Shown: positions 1 to 11,330 of the stretch, in pieces
Layout: every line of letters starts with the position of its first letter
How positions within the stretch are numbered: position 1 is the first letter of the stretch
Assembly (NCBI GenBank): GCA_013115135.1
Contig: JABANP010000108.1
Location: 62,001 to 126,000 of the forward strand
Origin: Perkinsus olseni
Taxonomy: Eukaryota; Perkinsozoa; Perkinsida; Perkinsidae
Direction: 5' to 3'
Length of the DNA: 64,000 nucleotides
Position numbers and translations under genes: made by a program
The notes under the pieces: generated by a model
Told to the model about the DNA's origin: nothing
Database searches by the model: none
What the model saw: only the letters and a program-made list of their open reading frames with translations

Positions 1-66
1 AATGGCATGAACGTGACTCCATTCGACGGTGTGCGTTGCAGGCTTTGAATTTATTTATCACAACCA

Positions 67-1188
67 ATGACCGAGCGCGTTGATGGTGGCCATGGCCTTG
101 GCACGGTGGTTGTTTTAGACCTCCCTTTTGAGTCGTATAGTAAAGGAGAGGAACAGCACCAACAACAGCAACATGGGCCATATCAACAACAGCCATCATC
201 ATCGTCACAACCACAATCGCCTCTGTGCGCCTCTTCTTCGTCTTCTTCTTCGGCTTCTACCACCACCAGCTTAACAGAGGAGGACCCGTCTTTGCAGACT
301 ACCACTACTACTACGGCCACTAGTTTGGGATACGATCTCAACGTTCATCAAGCGCTTGAGTCCTTAACGCGCATTTTGTCATCGGAAATCGTCACCAGCG
401 GCAGTAGCGGCCAGCAGCCTCCTCCTCCTAAGCGGCATCGAGTGTTAGGGAACGCATCGTCAATGAACGGCTCCAACGGACTGCCTTGCCCGTCGCCACC
501 GCCCGCTTTGCAACCCGGCATGGGTGGTCAGCTCGCGTTCCCGGTTTTGACAGGTTCCAGTGAACCTCATATCACTTGGAATCCTCCCTCAGCGAGTGCG
601 GCTTCTGTGTGTTATGATGGTCTGATCGAGCAGTCGGTTGCGACGCCTCCCACTGGTCCGGCCCTTAATAACGTTTCTGACACTCAGACTGGCTGCTTGG
701 GAGCTTTGTTGGAAGAGCTTGCGAGACCTCTGAGGTCGCCTGCAGTGGAGAACGTCCACAACATGGTCTCTGTGAACTCCACTCGCAAGAAGGATTACTC
801 GGCCCCTCCCGGGGTTTGGAAGAATTCTGGTGGTTACATATCGACCGTGTACATCAACAAGCGTCGAGTTTACGGTCCCCTCAGACAAACGCTCGAGGAA
901 TCTGTAAGAGACCGTGAACAGATGTTACTGGCGAAGGAGAGAGGTGCCAGTGAGGATGAGATCAGAGATCTCGTTATTACGATGAAGAGGCTGCATCCAA
1001 GTCCGTCTCCTGTTAGAAGGCCAAACTCTAAACGGGCTCGCAGTGCTTCTACTACTGCCACCGCTGCCGCAAAGGCGGTAGCGGAGTACGGCGTGGACGG
1101 ATTGGTCGCGAGTTACGAAATGGATGGTAGGGCTCATCCGCCAATGAGCGCAGCTGAGTGTCTCATCCCGTTCGCCCTCCAACGGTAG
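67..1188 (+). CDS. AP2-domain-like putative DNA-binding protein
   Basis: Uninterrupted 373-codon frame beginning with ATG at 67. The first ~120 residues are low complexity (runs of Gln, Ser, Thr), as is common in alveolate regulatory proteins. Residues ~245-300 contain GVWKNSGGYISTVYINKRRV followed by YGP and a charged helix (EESVRDREQ). This has the layout of an AP2/ERF-like domain: short beta strands with a GKRVYG-type turn, then a helix. The tail is basic (KRLHPSPSPVRRPNSKRARS) and could be a nuclear localisation signal. The AP2 assignment comes from pattern memory and is moderate; an unrelated lineage-specific nuclear protein is the alternative. No intron is needed, and the gene is isolated from its neighbours by about 1.2 kb. 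Confidence 0.55.
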   Translation: MTERVDGGHGLGTVVVLDLPFESYSKGEEQHQQQQHGPYQQQPSSSSQPQSPLCASSSSSSSASTTTSLTEEDPSLQTTTTTTATSLGYDLNVHQALESLTRILSSEIVTSGSSGQQPPPPKRHRVLGNASSMNGSNGLPCPSPPPALQPGMGGQLAFPVLTGSSEPHITWNPPSASAASVCYDGLIEQSVATPPTGPALNNVSDTQTGCLGALLEELARPLRSPAVENVHNMVSVNSTRKKDYSAPPGVWKNSGGYISTVYINKRRVYGPLRQTLEESVRDREQMLLAKERGASEDEIRDLVITMKRLHPSPSPVRRPNSKRARSASTTATAAAKAVAEYGVDGLVASYEMDGRAHPPMSAAECLIPFALQR

Positions 1189-2405
1189 TCGGCAAAAATT
1201 CCACCGTGCGTGGAGTTCATCTCAAGCACAGTGGTTACACAGGCTACAGGTCGTGTTGGCTCATCATTATCATCATCATCATCGCAGCTGCTTTTCACCA
1301 CTGATGCGTCTAATGATTCTCTAAGTGGTAGCCGCTGTATTGGTATTGTACTTATTTCACTTTTTTCTTGTCGAAAATTTCCCCCTTATCCACCTTAACT
1401 GTGCCAAAGATTCGTTGCACTAGGCGGCCAAACTGTGACCATCTTTTGAACTAGTGCTACTTCTCGCGTCTATTACAAATTTTCAGTCCTGTTCGGGTGA
1501 GTATGAGAATGCCCTAGCATTGTGTGGGTAAAACCCAAATCCAGCTCCCCCCATGTGGTTCGGCAAGGATTTGTACGAAACTCGCCAATCCACGAGAAGC
1601 ACTATGAAACTCTGTTCTGTTATCATTACTATTATTAATACTACTACTGTTATTATAGGTTACGGGCGGCGACTTATGGCGAGTGCATTGTTGTTGGTGC
1701 TGAGCCATTAGTGTCATATTGATCGAACATTTTCAATGCTGGTGGTGATGGTCGTGGTGGTGGTTGTTGTTGTTAGCGATGTATTGTAGTAGCTGTCGTT
1801 GAAGTCGTAAGAATGCTTCTTCTGTGCCATTATGATTTCCCTTTTCTGATGCGGTTGATACTGAGCGGTTGATGTCTATGTTCGACTCACTTCAACTGCG
1901 TTTATAAGATGCAAAAGCTCTGAGTGTTGTGTTATCAATAACGGTGTCAAAATCGGTAGGCGCAGTGCTCTGTCACCGAGTAAAGGGCGGTAGAATTCTC
2001 TAGCGCTAGATGGTCACTATTGGACACGCTCCACTCGTGATGTCTTTGTGTTTCCGTTCACCAGTCGCAAGCTTAGTTGGCGCGAACAAGTCGTAGGAGA
2101 TTCTCGTACTGAGTCTGTTGCGGCAAGGGGTTCGCGATTTCGAAGGCCTCTCGTTGAGGAGCCACTGTCAGGCTACAAAACTTGGAGAGGATAAGCCCGG
2201 TATTTGGGATGATTCAACTCGAAATTTTTGTGTTTTTTTCGTGAATTTAGTAAATAAAGACTGAATTTTCGAGGGGAGTGCCAGAAATTGCCGCTCGAGA
2301 CGAACGTGGAGGAGTAGGGCGGCCTACTAGGCAGTTGAAGTAGCATGGTTGAGTGGTGGTGCTGGTGATGGCTAAAACAACGTAACGTTAGTGTTGTTAT
2401 TGACG
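1189..2405. other. Intergenic/UTR region without a convincing gene
   Basis: No exon-like frame with homology is visible. It holds short simple sequence (TCA/TCATCA stretch near 1261-1284, ATT/ACT runs near 1627-1660, GGT/TGG runs near 1740-1775), probably the 3' region of the upstream gene and the 5' region of the HSDL2-like gene. Confidence 0.5.
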
Positions 2406-4666
2406 ATGACTTCTAATCCTCGCCTTGTCAAGCCGAATCTGACGGGTAGAGTGGCACTGGTGACTGGGTCTAGCAGAGGGATAGGTCGGGAGTGCGCATT
2501 GGCACTGGCAAGGTACCACTCCGAACTTCGGCTCTCCCTCTGTGTCCGTCAGCCTCCATGGAATGATGCGTGATTAGTTATTCAACTTTCTCTTCACCGT
2601 TTGAACTAGTTCGCTGAGCTGAAGTGCTCGTTAGCGAACACACTGCAGTTCAAGGGGAAATGTTGGCTAGGACTGTTTTCGTGAAGTTTTCCCGGCGTTA
2701 TCACGCCCATCTTCGGCGGCTGGGAGGAAGAGAGATGGCTTCTGTAAGGATGTTAGTGAGGTTCGTCGACTTTCTATTTTGTGCGTCATGTGTGTGCATT
2801 CTCATTTACCACCAATAGGGCTATGGGGGAATTCTTGCCTTTGGATTCACCAGCGTGGATTGATGTCTCGCTTATGGAGATATCTTTCTTTCGCTTCGAC
2901 CTCCGGAGTGCGAGTTGGAATCTTTCAGATGCGGAGCTAAGGTTGTTGTGGCAGCCAAGACTGTAGATCCTACCCCCAACTTGCCTGGTGAGCCGACTGG
3001 GCTCGAACGTCGTAGAGGTTAGCGCCGACTTGTTGTCGCGGGTTGGTAGTAGCGTAGGCGTGCAGCTTCTCTCGGCCAGAGGATCCTTCTCGAACTGTGC
3101 GAGGCTTTTTCGAGTGGCAGAGAAAAGGTTTCACTGCGGGAACGCCCCCGTTAACAGTTCTCGCCACTAACGGCCGCCCCTGTAGAAGTGCGCGTAACAT
3201 GTACTGCTTCGCGACGAGCAGAACTGCAGTTCCCGAGCTCTCGCAGTGATTCTAGTAGTTAACAAGGGACACCGATAGCATGTGAAGGCTGAGGGGAACT
3301 TGTGCCGAGTGGAGTTTCGGCTTTTCAACCGCCTTCATAGATCCGCACTCCTATTGGGAAGGTACAATATACACCGTAGCTCGAGAGATCGAGGAAGCCG
3401 GTGGAGTCGCCCTACCGGTCCAGATGGATCTGCGAGACGCTGAGTCTTGCGAGAGATGTGTGGTTGATGTTATCGCGAAGTTCGGCCGCATAGACATTCT
3501 CATCAACAACGCCAGCGCGATGTGGTGGCACACTATGGAGGACACTCCCGTCAAAAAGTAATCCGTGCCTCCTCAAAAGTTCGTACAGCGGCTGTCATGT
3601 TCGCTTCCTTCTGGGGCGTTCTGGCTAGAGCGAAATGCGAGTGTTCGGTCAGATTTGATCTGATAACCTCCATCAACTCGAGAGGCAGCTTTATCATGAC
3701 TAAACTGTGTCTGCCGCACATGAAGAAGAACAACTATGGAAGAGTTATCAATATGTCTCCACCTATCAGCACCGACTTCATGAGGTTAGTGGAGCTACAG
3801 GTGTCAGAATCGTATGTACGCTGGATTTTGTCCGGCCGAGAGGTCGCTCGGGAGTCACAGCGAACTTCGGCAATCGCGAATCACAAACATCGAAGCTCTA
3901 TTCTCCTGTGCTTCGAAGTTACCGCGGTCTAACGGCGTACAACATCAGCAAGTTCGGCATGTCGATGTCCGCGTTGGGAGCTGCGGCTGAGGGGCAAGGC
4001 TGTAACGTCACCGGTAAGGGCCATCCTTCGTGTGCTCTTAGCGGACATATTGTCCTTCACGAGAATCTCGCGTTATACATCGAAAGATCGTCAAGCTAGC
4101 TGGGACAGCTCGCACGGTTCGCTTCCTGCTTGGTAGGGAATTGTCTATGGCCCGCAACAGTAGTGGAGTCGCAGGCAGCTACAAATTTCGAGCTGGGGAG
4201 TAAAGATGATTGGAGGAAGTCGACCATCCTGGCTGATTGTGTGAGTCCTATCGTACCTCGAATTATCAGCATTCCGATGTAGTCTAGCTGGTTAGGATTC
4301 GTGGCTCTCACCCACGCGACCGGGGTTCGAGTCCCCGCATCGGAATTTCTCGTGCGTTCTTTCATGTCCGTTACGAGTGCAGGTACTCTCCATCATCAAT
4401 GACCCCGAGCTCACAGGGGAGATGCTCATTGATGATGAATACCTGACCAGCTCCAGAGTCGGTCTCACACAAGACGACCTTATCGTTTATCGGAAGAATC
4501 CTGCCGTTGAACCTGTAGGGCATTTTGGTTGGTTAGCGATGATTCCATTCTCATTCAGCGGAGGCACCTGGCCGAAGCAGTCCACAAGGGTCGAAGCTTC
4601 GGAGAGCGAGTGGCGCGAGGGGATGTTCGTCAAGTCTCGGTTGATAAGAGAAGGTCCATGCTTTGA
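2406..4666 (+). CDS. HSDL2-like short-chain dehydrogenase/reductase, 8 exons
   Basis: Spliced model: 2406-2512, 2929-2987, 3362-3557, 3653-3784, 3919-4013, 4137-4240, 4383-4514, 4559-4666 (933 nt, 310 residues). All introns are GT-AG and phases match. Visible SDR motifs are the nucleotide-binding TGSSRGIG (residues 20-27), INNAS in exon 3, the catalytic Ser156 in NMSPP, and YNISK with Tyr172 and Lys176. The order VVVAAKTVDPTPNLPG, GTIYTVAREIEEAGG, CLWPATVVES and LTGEMLIDDEYL follows the hydroxysteroid dehydrogenase-like protein 2 family closely. There is no C-terminal SCP2 domain. The last exon ends in Ser-Met-Leu, which resembles a weak PTS1 signal and would fit the peroxisomal location of the family. 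ATG 2406 was preferred because the NAD-binding strand follows at the usual distance. The sixth intron contains a tRNA-Glu gene. Confidence 0.85.
4273..4345 (+). tRNA. trnE(CTC): tRNA-Glu (CTC), nested in an HSDL2-like intron
   Basis: A 73-nt cloverleaf. The acceptor arm TCCGATG pairs with CATCGGA, the discriminator is A, the anticodon stem CGTGG/CCACG encloses CTCTCAC with anticodon CTC at 4307-4309, and the T arm is CGGGGTTCGAGTCCCCG. It lies on the same strand inside intron 4241-4382. No obvious sequence decay, so it is probably a functional RNA polymerase III gene. Confidence 0.93.
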
Positions 4667-5456
4667 AGTCGGTGATCGAGCCGAACGATTTTTTAGACAA
4701 TTTTCCTTGTTGCGATTTCTGTTTTTTGAGTGGACTCACGGATCAAGGGAGAGTACTTGACCGGTCAATTTATTGGGCGAGTTTAAAGTGAGGCGCGCGC
4801 GATTGCAACTTGGGGGGGAACATATGGGACGAGACCTGAGTGCCTCCACGATTTTAACGTGCCATCGTAACGTGTGATCGCGTGCAACGATACTTCAACT
4901 GAGAATGAAAATATTGCAACGGCAGCGATGGTTCACCCGGCATACATGTAAACGCTGAAGGCGATCCAGAGTAACGTGTGTTAACGGGCTGCCTCTATTT
5001 CATGCGTTTGTGCGTACATCCTTATTGGTAGTCGAGCCTGTGAATGACAATAGCTGAACGATGGTGAGAGTTGAAGTTTTTCTAGCCCTTCGAGACCAGC
5101 ATGGCATTGAGTTCTGCAGGCGGACGCACGTTAGTTACGGGAAGCCTAGCAATAACGATTCAAGTGTCTACTCCGGTCGGATCTATGCCTCTCATCTCGT
5201 TAAGCCCGAATGCAGAAATGACTTCGTCAAAGCTCGTTAAATGCACAAGTAACAATACTCCGGTTACGCGTCAGCTCTGGCAAGGCTCTATCCATGGAGA
5301 TGTCGATATCACGAATAACTTGATCTTGCAGAAGATCGATGAGCTGGAAAATATCGAAAATATTGAACAACCGAGCTCTACAGCACAGAACAACCTACTG
5401 GCGTAGGGGATCTGATCACATCTACAAACGTAGTGCTAAGAGTCATGGCAGGAGCC
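4667..5456. other. Intergenic, one weak ORF
   Basis: A 101-codon ATG frame runs 5101-5406 with no recognisable domain and a Ser/Thr-rich composition. I cannot tell a small gene from chance. Nothing else is supported here. Confidence 0.35.
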
Positions 5457-5461
5457 AAAAA
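5457..5461 (-). terminator. T-run downstream of tRNA-Thr
   Basis: On the minus strand the tRNA-Thr 3' end is followed directly by T residues (A run at 5457-5462 on the plus strand), the usual RNA polymerase III terminator. Confidence 0.7.
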
Positions 5462-5534
5462 AGCCTTCTGCCGGAGTCGAACCGACGACCTCCCGCTTAC
5501 TAAGCGGGTGCTCTACCAACTAAGCTAAGAAGGC
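5462..5534 (-). tRNA. trnT(AGT): tRNA-Thr (AGT)
   Basis: A 73-nt minus-strand cloverleaf. The acceptor GCCTTCT pairs with AGAAGGC. The anticodon arm is CCCGC-TTAGTAA-GCGGG (anticodon AGT), with D-arm TAGCTTAGTTGGTAGAGCA and T-arm GTCGGTTCGACTCCGGC. It lies between the HSDL2-like gene and the Pam18-like gene. Confidence 0.93.
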
Positions 5535-5867
5535 GCACGTGCAAGATTGCAGAAAGACTTCCATATCACAGCTGGCTGGGTCGGATACGAATCGTGAGAA
5601 GCACGAAACGAGGAGTTCGGTTCTAGCCCTGAGTTTGTACTCGGCAAGGACTCCGTCGGGAAGTGACACAAATCATTTCGAGTATATTCCTACGCCTCAA
5701 CCCTCATTACTCCAGGAGCCCGTCTAATTGAGACGTTCGAGGGAACCAAAGACGGCACAGGTGATGCAGTGAACCGCGGTGTTTAGCTTGAATGGTAGTA
5801 TAAGACAGCAACAAAAGCAAACAAACTTTACATCAGTCGGGCTACAGCCGGGCGTTTTTTCGATCGC

Positions 5868-6149
5868 TCATCGTCTTTTCCCCAGCAGCACCTGATAGAG
5901 CGAAAACACAATTAATAGCAGAGTGCCCAGTATACGGTAAATGTACATCCTTAGCTTCGTTGATTTTGGACGCTATATAAGTACTTCCACCACGATCCGG
6001 ATGGTTGGCCAGCAACAATTGCCGATGATGCTGACGACAAAGGGCAACAGACATGTCCGTGACCAGTGCTGTCTGCGATAGAGTACCTTCTGAATATTAT
6101 CCCTGCTCAGTTGAGTTTGACCCAGATTGAGGATCTTGCGCGCTTCGGA
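5868..6149 (-). CDS. Pam18/Tim14 (DNAJC19-like) J-protein, C-terminal exons
   Basis: Three minus-strand exons with matching phase: 6149-6087, 6030-5947 and 5891-5868, separated by 56-nt and 55-nt introns. They encode 56 residues: [10 protein letters not shown], then [20 protein letters not shown] with the J-domain HPD motif, then SKINEAKD and VLLGKRR with a TGA stop. This is the short divergent J domain of the mitochondrial import-motor component Pam18/Tim14, which stimulates mtHsp70 at the TIM23 channel. The first exon here is preceded by TTTTCAG, a normal acceptor. The N-terminal membrane segment should lie further upstream (above 6165), but I could not find its exon. Confidence 0.8.
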
Positions 6150-9100
6150 CTGAAAAGACAAGGCATGGCCTCCCTACAGCTAGGCCACTGATTGTGTAAG
6201 GAAGGCGATTGAGGAACTAGTTAACGACAAATAGGGTGACAGTGATAGTGAGCACAACGATGAAGACATGAGTTTTAAAATCATGTATCATCCTACTGTA
6301 CGACTGCAACCTCCATACCCGAGAAAGCGTACAGCGACAGTAATAGTAACGATAAAAATTCAAGTGCTATTAATGCACAAAATAGACGCACATAGAAACG
6401 TGTCGTAGATTAACACGCACATTAGAACGAAAACAAAATCACCGTATGTTATACACTGTACAGTCTCGATTATTCCTAGCAACTAGCTCGACCCTATGCG
6501 TAATACAATTATAGTGTACACCTCCCTTATCCTAGGCCCGCGCTGTGAGCAGTTCAATATTGATGTTAAATCATGTAACAGTGTGATTCAACGCGGCATG
6601 TACCGCTAATCACGTCCAGTGTCCACTAATTGCTCCAAATGAGCAACAAGATTCACCCGAAACCCCCACACGAAGCCATAGCTTATCATTGACATGGAGT
6701 TGGCTATCTATAGATATACCAGTAGGAAAATTCCGTATCTTTAGGTTACCCCTGTCTGTTACACAGAAGCGTAGAAAATTTAATTACTAATGACACCATG
6801 ACGCATCTTTACGGATAAGAGATCCCCAAATGTCGAATAACGTTCGCGCAGACTCCCGCGGATTTCGCATTAAAAAACTCTCCTCAGAATGAAGGTTCGT
6901 TCGGGAGAAATTATATTACAAGTTCCACATGATAATATTATCCCAGTGGCAGCGACCACTACAAGATTCGTATATAGAGTATTCATACAAGGGGACTTCG
7001 CAGCGTCTCTGAACGGATGACTATTTTTGCTGTGTCTGAGCTAACTAGGGTATCCAAAAGCCAGCCTCTCCTGAGTTTCACGAGCGCTTCCAGGATCATC
7101 TTTAGCACGTTAAATTCAATCCTTGGAGCGCTCCTGTAATTCAAAAGAGGCAGCAGTCTCTTGAACACACCCAAAAATGTCCGTTTCAAAATAAATTGTC
7201 AGTCACAACTGATGACATTATACAACATTTTATACTTATTAATAGTGTCTCGTCAGACGCACGGTGTGAAGTGGTAGGAAAGAAGTTCTAGGGAAGAAAA
7301 TCCCGAAGACATTCAGTAATACTAGACTGATATTAGTGTAAATTAAGGTAGTGTCAATGGTGACTGGTGCGATCTCGAGATCCCTCCCCGGAATGCTCGA
7401 GACCGCACTGCCTGTGAATGTGGATATCAAAGTGTTGCTAGTGCTATGCATACCACTAGACGAGCTTTTAGCACTGTGTATTGAAGAATGTGATTATCTC
7501 ATCGCTTGCCTTGTGATGATCTGAAAATTTTTGGAATTTTTCCCGAGAACTTTCCTACCGGTTGTAACCGTGCGTGCGATATAATTACTGACTAGTATCA
7601 GTAGTCCAAGTATTTTCTACGGCAACTACAAGATACGCCGAAGCATCGCGAAAATGATAGGTCACGGGAGCCCCCCCCCAGTGATTACCCGAGACATGGT
7701 CTGATCGAAGCCTTCGAGACCCCTCAGACTTGACGCCTGGAAAAGCGTCGACATTCTTGGTAAGGCAAGACCAGCCGCACTCGCGAACCGAATACCTGAA
7801 ATGAGGAATCTTAGGTTGACTCGAGGTGTTCGCAGAGTCGAAAGATACGCCTTGAGCGTGGAGGTTTAGATACGAGACAGGGCATCACTAGGTCTACCGA
7901 AAAGTCTCCCGGGAGGTCGCGGCCCTGTGACCGGGAAAGAATTTTTGTAATGATTTTAAAAGTATTTAGAAAAGGAAGATTTAGATTTTGGGAAAAAATT
8001 ATCCAAAAGCGATTGTTACATATCTTTCGCATGCATGGGATATACGAGGTTAAAAGATACGCCAGCGAATAGCAAACCTTTAAACTCCTCCCACTCACGC
8101 GTCACATACAAAGATATGCTCAACCTTCCGCGTCATGTGCAAGCTTAACCTCAAGATACGTTTCACTATATCGCCTTCTACGACCCTTCAAACGCCCCAA
8201 TTTTAACTCAGTCGCTCACCGCTACTGCCCCTAGCTCTCCCAGAATCCAGAAAAGTATCTTACCTTGTCTCACAGCCAAAGCACCAACTCCTACTCCGAA
8301 TAATAGGGGAAGCATTATGTTACGTGGGGAATAAAAATCGATTGCTGGGGCGCGCGCTACTCGCAGACGGTTAGGTTCGACCTCAGGATTCGGCTAGATC
8401 CCTCAGTCTCAGAGTTGATTTATTGACGAATCATTGGTCTGAATGGTGTGGCCTTTTTCCTCTTCCTCGAGTTCCCAGGCGACGCAGGACGAAGATACTA
8501 ACAGGTGGGTAATGTTGATCGTATCTTAGGGCTCTGTGTTACACCACCTTCAACCTAAGATACGGATTATCAGCACCATTTCTATTTGGTTCGTTCGCAC
8601 ATCACCAAATCGCGAAGTTTAAACTAGGATTTTCCGTATGTAATTTTTTATAAAAGCGTTTACGAAAATCGCGCCTGTTGTGTAAGGTAATTTTCGACGA
8701 AACAGCGTTTTTCGAGTTTTTTTCAGATGAGAATTTTTATTATTTTGTGAATTTTTCGGTATTTTATTTCTCATTTTTCGTGAATTTTCATATTCACACT
8801 ATGGGGTTACTCGCTTCAATCGGAACAAAGTTACGTAATAATTGGTATCGATTAACACTAGCTAATAATATTCAACAATAATAACTCAGAAATCTTAGTG
8901 TACTCCTAGTCCGTACTTTTTCAAAGATTTTTTATATTTATGAAATTACACCATAAAAAGCGTATATTTCTTAAGGCACTTGAGTTTTTCACAATTTTCG
9001 TGTTTTCGGCTGCGCGAAAAATACCGCACCTCGCGCGTTTCGTGTGAACCTTCAACATAAAAGAAGCTGCATAAATATCAGTATCTATCAATATGTATCA

Positions 9101-9518
9101 CAATTTATCAGCTACTGTTATGCACGGTATGTGGTACTCAAATCTGAATGAAGTTACGCAAAGATTGGTATTGAGTCAGTACCAATAAATACGTCAATAC
9201 TATTGATAATGTTATTTAATAATATATACTCAATAAATCGTGGTACGAGTCCTGTGTATTCCTCAGTCCCATAGAGTCCCACATAGCCCCTCCGTCCGGT
9301 GGCAGCGTTCCTGTGCCTGAGCCACCCAAGGGATACAAATCTGTGGCCCCTTCCGCACAGCATCAGCAACAGCAGAAGGAAAGCGAATTCAAAGGCTTCA
9401 CTCCGCCACCACCGAAAGAAGTCGAAAGTAATGCGTGTTTTAGTAAGCTAGAGGTGTCAGAAAAGTCTTTCGTCAGGCTCGTCGTATAAACCTATTAAAT
9501 TGGACTACACTCCCATGC
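6150..9518. other. Long intergenic region with recurrent AAGATAC motifs
   Basis: No homologous exon was found apart from a possible Pro/Gln-rich exon at ~9283-9430 (contains PPKGYKSVAP and FTPPPPKEVES), which may belong to the next gene. 8640-9240 is AT-rich. AAGATACG-type and CCTAAGATAC-type words recur (see findings). The missing Pam18 N-terminal exons may also lie here. Confidence 0.45.
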
Positions 9519-11126
9519 ATGGCGACGAGAAGGACGATCCCTACGCTTCCTGAGGACTTCTCCAAGTTTGCCTCGTCCGTACCCGCTGAAGAGCCCGGTA
9601 GGTTGGTGGTGATGGGAGATGGCTTTTCGAGCTATCGGAATTCAATGTCATGTAGTTTTTGTATTTTGAAATCGTTATCAATAATTAATTATGAAAGTTA
9701 GAGATTCACTATTGTCGAACTGTGGAGTGATGCCCATCAAGATTTTTGAAGTTGAGAATATTGAGGACCGAGGGGTATCAAATCATGGTGTTTTCGTCCT
9801 GGTACAAAATTCACTGGATTCTCGAGTTCACGGCCAGACTCGTTATGTGCCATGGTCAACCTAAGATATTCCCTACAGACAGTTCATATCACATCTCATC
9901 GTAGCTCTATAAAATCTTCGTCTCTTCTATTAATGCTTCGCTCGTTCTCTCGTAATGTTTAATCATAGTAAATTTAGTTGTTCACTCTCCTGGTTCTTTC
10001 AGGCTTCAAGGATGACTATTGGATGAAGATAAGCAGTGGCAGATGGATCTCCAACCCGAGGGCGAGGGCCTGCTATCAGAGCATCTTGGTAGTAGCCACA
10101 ACAGCAACAATGATACGAAGGCGTAATGGCAATTTCGCTAGACTTGTACTGGTGATTGCAAATTGTACCCTGAAATTTCTGATACAGAGTGGTGAGTGAT
10201 TATTCTGAAACTGCGCTCGTGATTCCTTAGAGCCACTCAGTTTTATATCTGACTTCTTTCTTATTGTGAGTGTGTCGAAAATTGTATTAATTGTGTCCGG
10301 AATTTTTCCAGGATTCTCTCCCATTCCGCGAACCTCTTTCGTATCTTGCACGCTTCGACCTAAGATACTTTGTTTCAGATGGGTGGGAAGATGGGTGGAG
10401 CTGTTGGAGGTATCTTTGGCGTCCTTGCTGGTGGCTACAGTATGGTTGCTTATAGAAACTTCTGGTAATATACGGAACAACAAAGAATTCTCTCCTCGTA
10501 ATTTTGATACTAATTACGGTTTCTCGTTTCGATCTACACTTTTATTGTGGAATGATCTGATGACCCGCATGCCAAATGCTCGGTTTAATTTCATCGGAAG
10601 TGGCAAGTGTGAGATCACTAATTCTCGCGTCGCAATTTTACCTGAGGTGCGGAGTAGAAGGGCTGAGAAATTCTCGCTCTGCTAGTTGACCCGAACGAAC
10701 GTTCTCTAGTCGGCAATGCGTTCTGGAAGGCTGCTCTGGTCTTGAATGTGGAAGGCGTTCAGGATCGCGAGCAGCCTACTGAGTAGTGAGGGTAAGTCTG
10801 GCTGTCTCCATCGCAGCCGATGGAATTATGGTCCCCAATTTTGATTTACACCTTCGCAAAAATAAAAAAAATCCTTAAAATTCTTCAATTTCTTATTATC
10901 GGAATGAAAATTTTTCCCTTTTTTCAGGTATCTTCCGATGAGCATTATCGGCGGTGCTGCGAGTTTTGGTTTCTTCTTGGGTTGCGGTATGATCATTCGT
11001 TGTGACGAATTACGTGGCGCGCGGTCAGAACTTGCCTCATCATCAGTGCCAGCGGACTACAGGGGCCCTCAGCACCTTATGTTCTATCCTATTGATGGAA
11101 GATATCTTAGGTTGAAGGAGGAGTGA
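9519..11126 (+). CDS. ROMO1/Mgr2-like inner-membrane protein, 4 exons
   Basis: Model: 9519-9597, 10003-10088, 10379-10464, 10928-11126 (450 nt, 149 residues). All junctions are GT-AG with matching phase. Exon 3 encodes a Gly-rich membrane segment, [20 protein letters not shown]. Exon 4 encodes a second one, [18 protein letters not shown]. Two GxxxG-type helices, with a Cys just before the first (RACYQSIL) and a closing IRC, are the layout of ROMO1/Mgr2 proteins, which sit at the lateral gate of TIM23. The length from that Cys to the first helix matches the family exactly by eye. The ~40-residue tail after the second helix is longer than usual and may reflect a missed splice. The true start could lie upstream if the Pro/Gln-rich exon at ~9283 belongs here. 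With the Pam18-like gene, this would put two TIM23-associated genes close together. Confidence 0.62.
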
Positions 11127-11330
11127 TACGAGTTGTTTCTTGGAAATTTATTCAGTAATTTTGGACGAGAACTGCGTTCAATGGTTGGTCATTTCGGGGA
11201 GGATATTCTCTTTCCGCGGGGATGGGCAAAGATACGTCAGCGCGCACTGCGAAGGTTTTTATTTTCAGTGTGATTGTTTGTTGTTTTTGCTGCACAGTTG
11301 TGTGCACGCGGGTCGGTCAGATTGGCAGTA

